64,000 nt of DNA from NCBI GenBank assembly GCA_046533095.1, contig JAJQRA010000038.1, positions 124,001-188,000 on the forward strand, given 5' to 3'. The position numbers and the translations under genes are program-made. The notes under the pieces were generated by a model. The model was not told the DNA's origin. It saw nothing but the letters and a program-made list of their open reading frames with translations, and made no database searches. Position 1 is the first letter of the stretch, and each line of letters opens with the position of its first letter. Source of the stretch: ZAX-1 sp046533095. Lineage in GTDB: Bacteria; Bacillota; Clostridia; Lachnospirales; Lachnospiraceae. Shown one piece after another: positions 44,926 to 53,273 of this stretch.

Positions 44926-45710
44926 GCGAGCTTTTTGGCTATCCGACATATAATGTAGACGGTAAAAAAGAACTTACTTCAACGGAAGGAATTTATAAAG
45001 AAGCTTTCATGAACATTTCCAGTTACGCAATGAAAGCCAAAGATGTGAAAGAATTTTACATAGAAAAAGAAGAAATGGCGGTGCTTCTTATCACTGGAGA
45101 TGTGGAGTATTGTTGGGAAGATCAACGAGAACGAATGGTTCGAAAAGATTGCTTTACAGAAAGTCTTTTCTGCCTTCATGTGTGCAAGGGCATCAAAGTT
45201 GTTGTAAAAGCATTTAACGATACTGAGATCTTAGTGCAGTCAACGGAAAATGAAAGAACGTTTCCGGCAAAGCTCTATAAACCAAAAGACTGCGTGGAAG
45301 CATGGTCCGGGGTGGGGTTATGCGATGGAAAAGCACTTCGAAAGGTTCGGACGGCATTTGATTATGAAAATGCCCCTTACTCAAATATGGTACTAGGTGA
45401 AATTATAGGGGATCAAGGTGCATGGGTTGGCTATATTCCGCATTCGCACCCACAGCCTGAAGTATATTATTATCATTTTGATAAGCCGCAGGGCTTTGGC
45501 GCGTGCTTTGTAGGGGATGAAGTGTTTAAAATAAAAGATGGAAGTTTTAGCCTTTTAAGAGGCGGGTGCACACATCCTCAAGTAAGTGCGCCGGGCTATC
45601 CAATGTATGTAGTGTGGATGATTAGGCATCTAGAGGGAAATCCATGGACTGGCCGTATAGATGATCCGGATCATACATGGATGGTGGAGATACCAATACA
45701 ATATAAATAA
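44922..45710 (+). CDS. iolB: 5-deoxy-glucuronate isomerase
   Basis: 262-aa double cupin. Metal-binding histidines lie in IPHSHPQPEVYYYHF. Typical SLLRGGCTHPQVSAPGYPMY toward the end. Converts 5-deoxy-D-glucuronate to 2-deoxy-5-keto-gluconate. Start overlaps the iolG stop, so translation is coupled. Confidence 0.94.
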   Translation: MSELFGYPTYNVDGKKELTSTEGIYKEAFMNISSYAMKAKDVKEFYIEKEEMAVLLITGDVEYCWEDQRERMVRKDCFTESLFCLHVCKGIKVVVKAFNDTEILVQSTENERTFPAKLYKPKDCVEAWSGVGLCDGKALRKVRTAFDYENAPYSNMVLGEIIGDQGAWVGYIPHSHPQPEVYYYHFDKPQGFGACFVGDEVFKIKDGSFSLLRGGCTHPQVSAPGYPMYVVWMIRHLEGNPWTGRIDDPDHTWMVEIPIQYK

Positions 45711-45795
45711 ATACAATACAACGATTCAGAAGATGCAACGAAATCGCCACGATTATGCGCACAAGTGTTTTATGAATGTAGAGGGGGAGTATGTT

Positions 45796-46704
45796 ATGGT
45801 CGTATTAAACAAAGAGAAAGTGAAATTAGGTATTGCACCGATTGCGTGGACAAATGACGACCTACCGGAATTAGGTGGAGAAAACACGTTTGCGCAGTGT
45901 GTGAGTGAAATGGCTTTAGCAGGATTTACCGGAAGCGAAATCGGAAATAAGTATCCAAGAGACACAAAGGTGCTCAAAAAAGAATTGGATTTGAGAGGAA
46001 TTTGTATTTGTAATTGCTGGTTTTCCACGTTCTTTACAACAGAACCAAAGGAAAAGACCATCATAGCATTTCGCGAGCAACTGGAATTTTTACATCAGAT
46101 GGGTGCAAAAGTAATCGGATGTTCCGAACAGGGAGGCAGTATCCAAGGACAAAATGTTCCTATCTTTGGAGGAAGCAAACCGATATTTACAGATAAGCAG
46201 TGGAAAGATCTTGCAAATGGTATGAACGAGCTTGCCAAAATCGCAGTCAAAAAGGATATGAAAGTATGCCTGCATCATCATATGGGAACCGGTATTCAGA
46301 CGCCGGCAGAAATTGATCGGTTCATGAACGAAACGAATAACGATGTATATCTTCTTTTTGACAGTGGACATATTTATTTTTCTGAGGGAACGCAAGAAAG
46401 TGTAGATGCGTTGATGAATCAATATAAAGAGCGCATCGTTCATATTCACCTTAAGGATGTGCGAGATGCAAAACGAAAAGCCGCACTACAAAATGCATGG
46501 TCTTTTCTGGATGCAGTAAGAGAAGGGACGTTTACTGTGCCGGGAGATGGGGATCTGTGCTTTGATCATATTTTCAATGTAATAGAAGAGAGCGATTATG
46601 AAGGTTGGCTGGTAGTGGAAGCGGAACAAGATCCGGCAGTGGCAAATCCGCTGGAATATGCAAAGAAGGCTCGTAGTTTTATTTCTTTAAAGACCCGGCT
46701 ATAG
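45796..46704 (+). CDS. iolE: 2-keto-myo-inositol (inosose) dehydratase
   Basis: 302 aa from ATG 45796, which has GAGGGGGAG six bases upstream; an open frame to 45661 overlaps iolB and is not used. TIM-barrel. Landmarks: GIAPIAWTNDDLPELGG, GFTGSEIGNKYP, HHHMGTGIQTPAEIDR, LLFDSGHIYF, VHIHLKDVR and EAEQDPAVANP. Converts scyllo-inosose to the dione used by IolD. The final codons (aagacccggctatag) have a decayed copy at 46757-46773. Confidence 0.94.
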   Translation: MVVLNKEKVKLGIAPIAWTNDDLPELGGENTFAQCVSEMALAGFTGSEIGNKYPRDTKVLKKELDLRGICICNCWFSTFFTTEPKEKTIIAFREQLEFLHQMGAKVIGCSEQGGSIQGQNVPIFGGSKPIFTDKQWKDLANGMNELAKIAVKKDMKVCLHHHMGTGIQTPAEIDRFMNETNNDVYLLFDSGHIYFSEGTQESVDALMNQYKERIVHIHLKDVRDAKRKAALQNAWSFLDAVREGTFTVPGDGDLCFDHIFNVIEESDYEGWLVVEAEQDPAVANPLEYAKKARSFISLKTRL

Positions 46705-46835
46705 GTATGAACATAAAATCTGCAATAAGCAAAGGAAACCAAAATTTTTGTTCTTGGAAGACCCAGTTATAGTAAGAAAGCAGGTCTGTAACTTTATTTA
46801 TAAAAAACTAGTTAAAAAAAGGAGGAGAGTAGCAT

Positions 46836-47879
46836 ATGAAAAAGAAACTATTCGCAAAGAGGGTATTGTTGGGGTTAGGAATTGGAATGACACTTCTAGC
46901 GGCAGGATGTGGTAAAAAAGATGCAGCAGAAACAGAAACGCCGGCGGTAGAAGCAGATGAGGTAGAAACGCCGGCGGTAGAAGCAGATGAGGCGGAAACG
47001 CAGGCAACAGACGATCCGGCAACAAAAGATCCTTCTGATATGAAAATTTCAGCCGTATTAAAGACGTTAAATTCTGAATATTGGGGAAAAGTAAGAGATG
47101 GTATTCAGGCAGCGGCAGATGATTTAGGGGTTACCGTAACGATACTTGGAGCAAATGATGAAACACAGATTACAGAGCAAGTAACGATTCTGGAAGAACA
47201 GCTTTCCCTAGGATTAGATGCACTTATCGTATCGCCGCTAGAAGAAAGTGCAGTATCCGGAGCATTAGCACCCTATGCAGGGACCATCCCAATGCTTTTT
47301 GTAGATACAGATAGTCAGGCAGATGGGAAAATAGCCTTTATTGGTAGCGGAAATATAGCCGCAGCTATGCAAGGCGGAGAGTATATCGGCAATCTGCTAA
47401 AAGAAGGAGATAAAGTAGTGCTGCTAGGCGGACAACAAGGAGAAGCTACAAGCAGCGATAGATTGAAGGGGTTTGAAGCAGGATTAAAGAAATTCGGAGT
47501 AGAAGTACTTGAAATCCAATATGGAAAAAATGTAGCGGATCAGGCAATGGCAGTTATGGAAGATCTTCTAACCAAATTTCCGGGAGAAATCAAAGCAGTA
47601 TTATCAATGAATGATGATATGGCGATTGGATGCATCCAGGCAATTGAAGCAGCAAATGAAAAAGGGATACTAGTAATTGGATTTGATGGAAATGTAGCTG
47701 CTTTAGAGGCAATTGAATCAGGCAGCATGACAGCTACGATTGCGCAGCAGTCTTATGACATGGGATATCAGACAATGGAGCAGGCTGTCAAAGCAGTAAA
47801 CGGAGAAACAATTGAGCCGATACAGGAAGTAGATATTGTAGTAATTGATAAAGATAACATTGCAGAGTATAAGAAATAG
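46836..47879 (+). CDS. inositol/sugar ABC transporter substrate-binding lipoprotein
   Basis: 347 aa. Lipobox LLAAGC with Cys25, acidic Pro/Ala/Glu linker with an in-frame 30-bp duplication, then the Peripla_BP_4 domain: MKISAVLKTLNSEYWGKV, GLDALIVSPLEESAVSGAL, LLGGQQGEATSSDRLKGFE, SMNDDMAIGCIQAIEAA and GFDGNVAALEAIESGSM. Excellent ribosome site (AAAGGAGGAG). Placement after iolE suggests myo-inositol or a related cyclitol as ligand. Unusually, no ATPase gene follows. Confidence 0.92.
   Translation: MKKKLFAKRVLLGLGIGMTLLAAGCGKKDAAETETPAVEADEVETPAVEADEAETQATDDPATKDPSDMKISAVLKTLNSEYWGKVRDGIQAAADDLGVTVTILGANDETQITEQVTILEEQLSLGLDALIVSPLEESAVSGALAPYAGTIPMLFVDTDSQADGKIAFIGSGNIAAAMQGGEYIGNLLKEGDKVVLLGGQQGEATSSDRLKGFEAGLKKFGVEVLEIQYGKNVADQAMAVMEDLLTKFPGEIKAVLSMNDDMAIGCIQAIEAANEKGILVIGFDGNVAALEAIESGSMTATIAQQSYDMGYQTMEQAVKAVNGETIEPIQEVDIVVIDKDNIAEYKK
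46935..46994 (+). repeat. in-frame 30-bp tandem duplication in lipoprotein linker
   Basis: Units 46935-46964 and 46965-46994 differ at two positions near the end, and the start of a third unit follows at 46995. Encodes repeated ETPAVEADE(V/A). Confidence 0.93.
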
Positions 47880-47912
47880 AGAGACGGATTCAAAGATGGA
47901 GCCAGCCAATAT

Positions 47913-48060
47913 CCAAAGAAAGGCTGGCTCGAAGTAGAGGCTAGGAAATACCAAAAGAAAGGTCAACTCGAAGTAGAGGCTAGGAAGTATCCAAAGAAAG
48001 GTCGGCTTGAGGTGGAGGCTGGGAAGTATCCAAAGAAAGACCGGCTCGAAGTCGGAGTGG
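47913..48060 (+). repeat. 39-bp tandem repeat between binding-protein and permease genes
   Basis: Four degenerate units starting near 47913, 47951, 47991 and 48030 (consensus start ccaaagaaaggtcggctcga). 39 bp is 13 codons, and the frame is open from the stop of the binding-protein gene (TAG 47877-47879) straight into the permease, encoding PKKGRLEVEARKY-like units. The array occupies the place where an ATPase gene and the first part of the permease would be expected. Confidence 0.9.
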
Positions 48061-48965
48061 GGTATATAAAAAATTTATTTTGCTTTTTCGTAAGGAAGAG
48101 GAAAGGAGAGGTCGCATCGATTAACTGCTTTATTGCAGCGGGTATGCTGATTGTATTGATTACGGCAGGTATCGATTTGTCGGTAGGGTTTAACTGTGTG
48201 CTAGCGACCTGTGTCATGGGCGTAGAAATGCAGGCAGGGATAAAAAATCCGGTCATCTTGCTTGGCAGTGCATTGTTGGCAGGTACGGTGATTGGCTATA
48301 TCAACGGTAGCCTGTTGACTCGGCTAGACTTGCCGCATCCCTTTGTTTCTACATTGGGTATGAAGTTTATTACTTGGGGGCTGGCATTGCTGATTACGCA
48401 TGCAATACCAATCGGATTTAATAAAATGGGCGTAGATCCAATTTTATTCCTGGGTTCTAAAACGATCAAGCAGTTCCCCATTAGCTTTCTTGCAGTGATA
48501 GTCGCTTTTATACTGATGGATATATTTTTAAAAAAGACCAAGCTGGGCAGAGAAATCTATTGTGTTGGCGGTAATCCGGAAGCTAGCCGGCTAGCTGGTA
48601 TTGATAATAAACAGGTGCTACGTACGGTGTATACGATAACCGGCCTTATGTGTGGAATCGCCGGTATCATTTTAGCCGGACGTGTATCTACGGCAAATGC
48701 AAATGCAGGCACGACCTTTGATACAGATGCCATTGCAGCCTGTATTATCGGAGGAGCTTCTTTTACCGGCGGGAAAGGAACAATTTGGGGAACGATGATT
48801 GGGGCGCTACTTATAGCGGTAATTCGTAATGGTCTAAACCTATTGGGAGCTCAAACGGATATCCAGTATATTATTATCGGAATGGTAATTGTAATTGCCG
48901 TACTGATTGATGTAACAAGAGGAAAAGCAGAAGCCAAAGCAAGAAAAAATGCGATGGTACGTTAA
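48012..48965 (+). CDS. RbsC-family permease with apparently truncated N-terminus
   Basis: Open frame of 317 aa from GTG 48012; the start is uncertain. No in-frame ATG precedes the conserved region, and GTG 48057 is an alternative. The body is a good BPD_transp_2 permease: AAGMLIVLITAGIDLSVGFN, YCVGGNPEASRLAGID, and CIIGGASFTGGKGTIWGTMIG. Normal members have a further hydrophobic helix and about 40-60 residues before SINCFIAAGM. Here that region is replaced by repeat-encoded KKxRLEVE units and a short YIKNLFCFFVRKRKGE. The partner ATPase gene is absent. It may be non-functional, or may rely on an ATPase encoded elsewhere. Confidence 0.7.
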   Translation: MEAGKYPKKDRLEVGVGYIKNLFCFFVRKRKGEVASINCFIAAGMLIVLITAGIDLSVGFNCVLATCVMGVEMQAGIKNPVILLGSALLAGTVIGYINGSLLTRLDLPHPFVSTLGMKFITWGLALLITHAIPIGFNKMGVDPILFLGSKTIKQFPISFLAVIVAFILMDIFLKKTKLGREIYCVGGNPEASRLAGIDNKQVLRTVYTITGLMCGIAGIILAGRVSTANANAGTTFDTDAIAACIIGGASFTGGKGTIWGTMIGALLIAVIRNGLNLLGAQTDIQYIIIGMVIVIAVLIDVTRGKAEAKARKNAMVR

Positions 48966-49100
48966 GAAATGTAAAAGTAGAAAAAAGCGATGGTACGCTA
49001 AGAAATGTAAAAGTAGAAAAAAATGCTATGAATGTCAAGAAGTGTAAAAGTAGAAAAAAATACTATGCATGTCAAGAAGTGATGAAATGCGCTAAGAAAG
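48951..49100 (+). repeat. 36-38-bp tandem repeat spanning the permease gene end
   Basis: Units start at 48951, 48987, 49025 and about 49063. The first contains the last codons and stop of the permease (gcgatggtacgttaag). The shared segment is aagaaatgtaaaagtagaaaa. The third and fourth units diverge. This array is why the next open frame extends artificially to 49028. Confidence 0.9.
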
Positions 49101-49111
49101 AAGGGTATGTT

Positions 49112-50299
49112 ATGTTGGATCAAGAATTTCATTTAGATAGGCCATTGCGATGGGGTATGGTCGGGGGCGGAAAAAGCTCTGAAATCGGGTATATTCATCG
49201 GAATTCAGCGGCAAGAGATGGATTGTTTACGCTTGTAGCCGGAGCCTTTGATGTAAATTTCGAGAGAGGTAAAGAGTTTGGGGTAAACCTTTTGGTAGAA
49301 GTAGATCGTTGTTACATAGACTATAAAGAGATGTTTGCCAAAGAAGCATTAAGGGCAGACGGTATTGAGGCCGTAACAGTTGCAACACCGAATTTTCTAC
49401 ATTATGAAGTCAGTAAAGCGGCATTGAAGGCAGGTTTGCATGTAATTTGCGAAAAGCCTCTATGCTTTACGGTTGCAGAGGCAGAAGAATTAAAACAGCT
49501 GGCATTTGAAAAACAGCGTATGTTCGGCGTTTCCTACGGATATACTGGCTCTGCAATGGTTCATCAGGCAAGGAAAATGATTGAGCAGGGCGATATAGGG
49601 GAAGTACGTATTATCAATATGACCTTTGCCCATGGATTTCAGACAGAAGCAGTAGAGGCGCAGAGTGAAGGGACCAAATGGCGGGTTTCACCAAAAACAG
49701 CTGGACCAACTTATGTTTTGGGAGATATCGGGACACATTGCTATTACATGGCAGAAACAATGGTGCCGGGATTAAAGGTCAATAAATTGATGTGTAGCAG
49801 ACAGAGCTTTATTAAGAGCAGGGCACCTTTAGAAGATAATGCATTTGTGCTCATGGAGTTTGATGGCGGGGCAGTTGGCAACCTATGGGCAAGCAGTGTC
49901 AATAATGCCGGGTCAACCCATCAGCAAAAAATACGTGTGATTGGTTCGAAAGCAAGTATTGAATGGTGGGATGAACATCCAAGCCAGTTAAGGTATGAGG
50001 TGCAGGGAAAGCCTGTACAGATTATGGAAAAAGGAATGGACTATCTATATCTTGAGGACGAAATGGTGGCATCTAACCGTATGGGAAGTGGTCATGCAGA
50101 AGGCCTTTTTGAAGCTTGGGCGATGCTATATCGAAGATTTGGCACAGCAATTGGCAGGCTAAATAAAGGGGAAAAATTAGAGAATATCCTGAAAACGCTA
50201 TGGGTACCAAGTGTGGTAGATGGAACGGAAGGGGTACGCTTTTTAGAAAATTGTGTGCGCTCTGCCGACAATGGATCAACATGGGTAGATTATCGTTAA
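49112..50299 (+). CDS. Gfo/Idh/MocA-family oxidoreductase, inositol-cluster associated
   Basis: 395 aa from ATG 49112, with an AGAAGGG site upstream; the frame back to 49028 runs through tandem repeats. Landmarks: MVGGGKSSEIGYIHRNSA, VATPNFLHYEVSKAAL, ICEKPLCFTVAEAE (catalytic Lys), and GDIGTHCYYMAETM with the conserved His. NAD(P)-dependent dehydrogenase of a sugar or cyclitol. Being last in the iol cluster suggests another inositol isomer or inositol derivative. It is longer than IolG and clearly a different subfamily. Confidence 0.87.
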   Translation: MLDQEFHLDRPLRWGMVGGGKSSEIGYIHRNSAARDGLFTLVAGAFDVNFERGKEFGVNLLVEVDRCYIDYKEMFAKEALRADGIEAVTVATPNFLHYEVSKAALKAGLHVICEKPLCFTVAEAEELKQLAFEKQRMFGVSYGYTGSAMVHQARKMIEQGDIGEVRIINMTFAHGFQTEAVEAQSEGTKWRVSPKTAGPTYVLGDIGTHCYYMAETMVPGLKVNKLMCSRQSFIKSRAPLEDNAFVLMEFDGGAVGNLWASSVNNAGSTHQQKIRVIGSKASIEWWDEHPSQLRYEVQGKPVQIMEKGMDYLYLEDEMVASNRMGSGHAEGLFEAWAMLYRRFGTAIGRLNKGEKLENILKTLWVPSVVDGTEGVRFLENCVRSADNGSTWVDYR

Positions 50300-50453
50300 T
50301 TAGACATCATATTATCTGGAGAATCCACAGGAAAGAAATGGTCAAAAAAACGATTACAAACACAATGAAACCAGACGGTATCATTTTATATATAAAAGAA
50401 TCTAAGAAAAATAAAAGAACGGATTTGAATAGATTGTTTTAAGAGAATGGAAC

Positions 50454-50492
50454 AAAAAAGAACCAGCATGATTTTAAATTGGTTCTTTTTTT
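50454..50492 (+). terminator. intrinsic terminator of the iol cluster
   Basis: AAAAAAGAACCA (50454-50465) pairs with TGGTTC and a following T-run (50480-50492). Loop of about 14 nt. Classic strong terminator, also readable on the opposite strand. Confidence 0.9.
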
Positions 50493-50839
50493 GTATAAAG
50501 CGTTAGGGCCAAAGTTGCCAAAACAGCCTGTGGAATAAAATTCATCACGATAGATCATCGGGTCGGTAAAATGATTGGAGTTTTAATTCCAATCGTGGGC
50601 GCATTGCCAACCGATGGGCTGATTTGAATAAATTACGAAAACTTAAAAGAGATTGAAATTGTAATAGAACGGTGATATAATGAACGCAAATGAACGCAAA
50701 CGTATTCTGCGCGGATATAGAAAATGGTATCGTGTTCGGTATGAATGATCATTTAGGAGAACGATCGGATTTCGCTGTTCTCATTGAAAAGTTACGGCAA
50801 TATTTAAATGGCGTAAAAAGATAAGAAGGAGGTGCATAT
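50493..50839 (+). other. leader/spacer before the dCache hybrid kinase
   Basis: 347 nt without a supported gene. Contains a small hairpin GATTGGA/TTCCAATC near 50574-50597 and a 10-bp duplication aatgaacgca near 50679-50698. A short open frame around 50540-50627 reading MIGVLIPIVGALP may be a gene remnant, but there is no start signal. I see no recognised riboswitch. Confidence 0.4.
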
Positions 50840-53254
50840 ATGTTAAAGAATTTCAGCTTGAAAATAAAAATCTTTGTTCTGGTTTTGGCTGTTGTCGTTG
50901 TGTCTTTTGCGATACTCACAGCAAGTGTTTTTGGTAGGACATATGAAATGGCAAAAACAGATGCTTTCAATTTGGCGGATGAAACGGCTGATAAATACAA
51001 GAATGAAATTATTGCAGAATTGCAAGGTGCGCGCATAACATCGGAAACCCTTGCCACAGTGTTTGAAACATTAAAAGACCATGAGCTTACCGATCGGGAT
51101 ATGATGAACGATATCTTAAAAAATGCCCTTGCGAAAAAAGAGTATATAACTGCGTTTTGCATTGCATATGATCCCAATGCCTTGGATGGTTTAGATGCAC
51201 AATACACTGGCAATAGCGAGGCATACGATAAGACGGGAAGGTATGCGCCCTATTGGAACAAGCTCGGTGGCAATATTGCAGTCGAGCCATTGTATGATAT
51301 TGATATTGCAGATTGGTATATTGTCCCAAAAGAGGAGCGGCATGAATATATCACTGACCCATACCCATATGAAGTGCAAGGACACTCTGTAATGTTAGCA
51401 AGCTTGGTATTCCCGATTCTGCATAATGATAAGTTTATTGGAATCATTTCCTCCGATATCGTACTTGATAAGTTGCAGGAGATGGTTTCAAAAGTAACCC
51501 CCCATGGACAGGAAGGGTATACAAAGATTTTCTCTAATGCCGGCGTTGTTGTGGCGCATCCTGACAAAATGAAATTAGGGCTGGATTTAGAGGAGGCGTA
51601 CCCGGAGCTATCTAACAGTGCAGATGAGATTAAAGACGCTATCAAAAATGGCAAGGAATACATTTCGGTCAGCGATGATTATTATACGGTGTATATGCCG
51701 ATCCAGTTTTCACAAGTCACGAACCCATGGTCAGTTGCAGTGAGCATTCCGATGACAAAAGTTCTTAAAAATGCCGATGATGTCCGTAATTTTAGTATCA
51801 TTGTATCCGTGATAGCGATATGTGTCATTGCAGCGATACTTTATTTGATTGCAATTAGCATCACGAAGCCAATAATTGTATTGTCAAACATCAGCAAAAC
51901 GATCGGGGAAGGAAACTTTGACATTGATGTGCCACTCATTGAAGGAAACAATGAAATCGGCACGTTGTCAACAGTCTTTAAGTATATGGTGGCGGAAATC
52001 AACAAAACGTTTTTAAAATTGAACAGCGCATTGGAAGCAGCCAATGTTGCAAGCGAGGCGAAAAGTTTCTTCCTTGCAAATATGAGCCATGAGATTCGCA
52101 CACCACTAAATGCCGTCATAGGGCTGAATCAGATGTTGCTTGCCACGCCTTTAAACGACCGGCAGAAAGACTATTTGGAAAAGATGCGTCGTGCGTCCGG
52201 GTCACTGCTTGGCATTGTAAATAATATCCTTGATTTTTCAAAGATTGAAACGGGTGAAATGGAATTGGACGTTGCACCATTTGATATTCGGCAGATGTTT
52301 GACGACCTTGCTATTCTTTTCGAAGCTCAGAATGCACATTCTGTAATAGAGCTCCGTTTTGAGCTGAGTCCTTCTCTTCCAACCACCTTGCTTGGTGACC
52401 GATTGCGGCTGCAGCAGGTTTTCATCAATGTGATGGATAATGCCTATAAGTTCACACAAAGCGGTTCCATAACGGTTCGCGTTGATGTATCAGACCGAAG
52501 CCAAAATGGCATGATGATTGATTTTACGGTAGAAGATACGGGTATCGGTATGAACGAAGCACAGATGAACAAGATTTTTTCCGCTTTTTCTCAGGTTGAT
52601 AATACGTCCACCCGTAAATATGGAGGGACCGGTCTTGGACTTGCCCTCACTCAGCAGGTAATAAAATTGATGGGTGGAAAAATTTCTGTTTCCAGCGAAG
52701 TCGGAAAGGGCACGTGTTTTACGTTCTCCTGCCCATTTGAGCCGGCAGAGGACACAGAAGGATCTTTGGACGTAGACGGTAAGGGCGTGAAGCTGAAAGG
52801 CGTGGACGGCAAGGACGTGAAGCCGAAGGACGCGGACGTTAAGGATGATGGCGATAATGCAGTATTGCAAGGGATGCGCGTCTTATTGGTAGAGGATAAT
52901 GAAATAAATATTATGATTGCTACGGAATTGCTAGATAACGTTGGCATTGACGTTACGATAGCGGAAAATGGAAAAGAAGCCTTAGAACGACTTGATGAGG
53001 CTTATAAGAAGGGTAAATTGTTTGATTTGGTACTGATGGATCTACAGATGCCAATTATGGACGGTTATGAGGCCACCATAGCGATCAAGGCAATGCCGGA
53101 ATACAAGAGCATGCCTATTTATGCATTGACCGCCCATGCCTTTTTAGAGGAGCAGCAGCGTTGCCTTGATATTGGCATGAAGGAGCACTTGACCAAGCCG
53201 ATAGAGATAGACAAATTCTATGCGGCTTTGCGTGAAGTGGTGACCTTAAAGTAA
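50840..53254 (+). CDS. hybrid sensor histidine kinase with dCache sensor
   Basis: 804 aa. Helix 1 (IFVLVLAVVVVSFAILTASV), extracytoplasmic dCache domain (about 35-320; DPYPYEVQGHSVMLASLVFP and FIGIISSDIVLDKLQEMV), helix 2 (FSIIVSVIAICVIAAILYLIA), HAMP (KPIIVLSNISKTIGEGNF). HisKA FLANMSHEIRTPLNAVIG (His near 417), HATPase DTGIGMNEAQMNKIF and GGTGLGLALTQQVI, then a linker made of 10-residue repeats and a receiver with LMDLQMPIMDGYEA (Asp near 733). Strong ribosome site AAGGAGG. Output pathway is unknown; it has no DNA-binding domain. Confidence 0.95.
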   Translation: MLKNFSLKIKIFVLVLAVVVVSFAILTASVFGRTYEMAKTDAFNLADETADKYKNEIIAELQGARITSETLATVFETLKDHELTDRDMMNDILKNALAKKEYITAFCIAYDPNALDGLDAQYTGNSEAYDKTGRYAPYWNKLGGNIAVEPLYDIDIADWYIVPKEERHEYITDPYPYEVQGHSVMLASLVFPILHNDKFIGIISSDIVLDKLQEMVSKVTPHGQEGYTKIFSNAGVVVAHPDKMKLGLDLEEAYPELSNSADEIKDAIKNGKEYISVSDDYYTVYMPIQFSQVTNPWSVAVSIPMTKVLKNADDVRNFSIIVSVIAICVIAAILYLIAISITKPIIVLSNISKTIGEGNFDIDVPLIEGNNEIGTLSTVFKYMVAEINKTFLKLNSALEAANVASEAKSFFLANMSHEIRTPLNAVIGLNQMLLATPLNDRQKDYLEKMRRASGSLLGIVNNILDFSKIETGEMELDVAPFDIRQMFDDLAILFEAQNAHSVIELRFELSPSLPTTLLGDRLRLQQVFINVMDNAYKFTQSGSITVRVDVSDRSQNGMMIDFTVEDTGIGMNEAQMNKIFSAFSQVDNTSTRKYGGTGLGLALTQQVIKLMGGKISVSSEVGKGTCFTFSCPFEPAEDTEGSLDVDGKGVKLKGVDGKDVKPKDADVKDDGDNAVLQGMRVLLVEDNEINIMIATELLDNVGIDVTIAENGKEALERLDEAYKKGKLFDLVLMDLQMPIMDGYEATIAIKAMPEYKSMPIYALTAHAFLEEQQRCLDIGMKEHLTKPIEIDKFYAALREVVTLK
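52772..52850 (+). repeat. in-frame 30-bp repeat in the kinase-receiver linker
   Basis: Units 52772-52801 and 52802-52831, plus a partial third, encode VDGKGVKLKG/VDGKDVKPKD-like steps between the ATPase and receiver domains. Units differ at about six positions. Confidence 0.88.
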
Positions 53255-53273
53255 AGCGATACATGGAAGATAT

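Noticed and set aside
46798..47025. Minus-strand Leu/Pro-rich 75-aa frame
   Set aside because: Shadow of the in-frame repeat in the lipoprotein linker.
49028..49111. N-terminal extension of the Gfo/Idh/MocA protein
   Set aside because: Encoded entirely by the 36-38-bp tandem repeats; ATG 49112 has a better ribosome site and fits the fold start.
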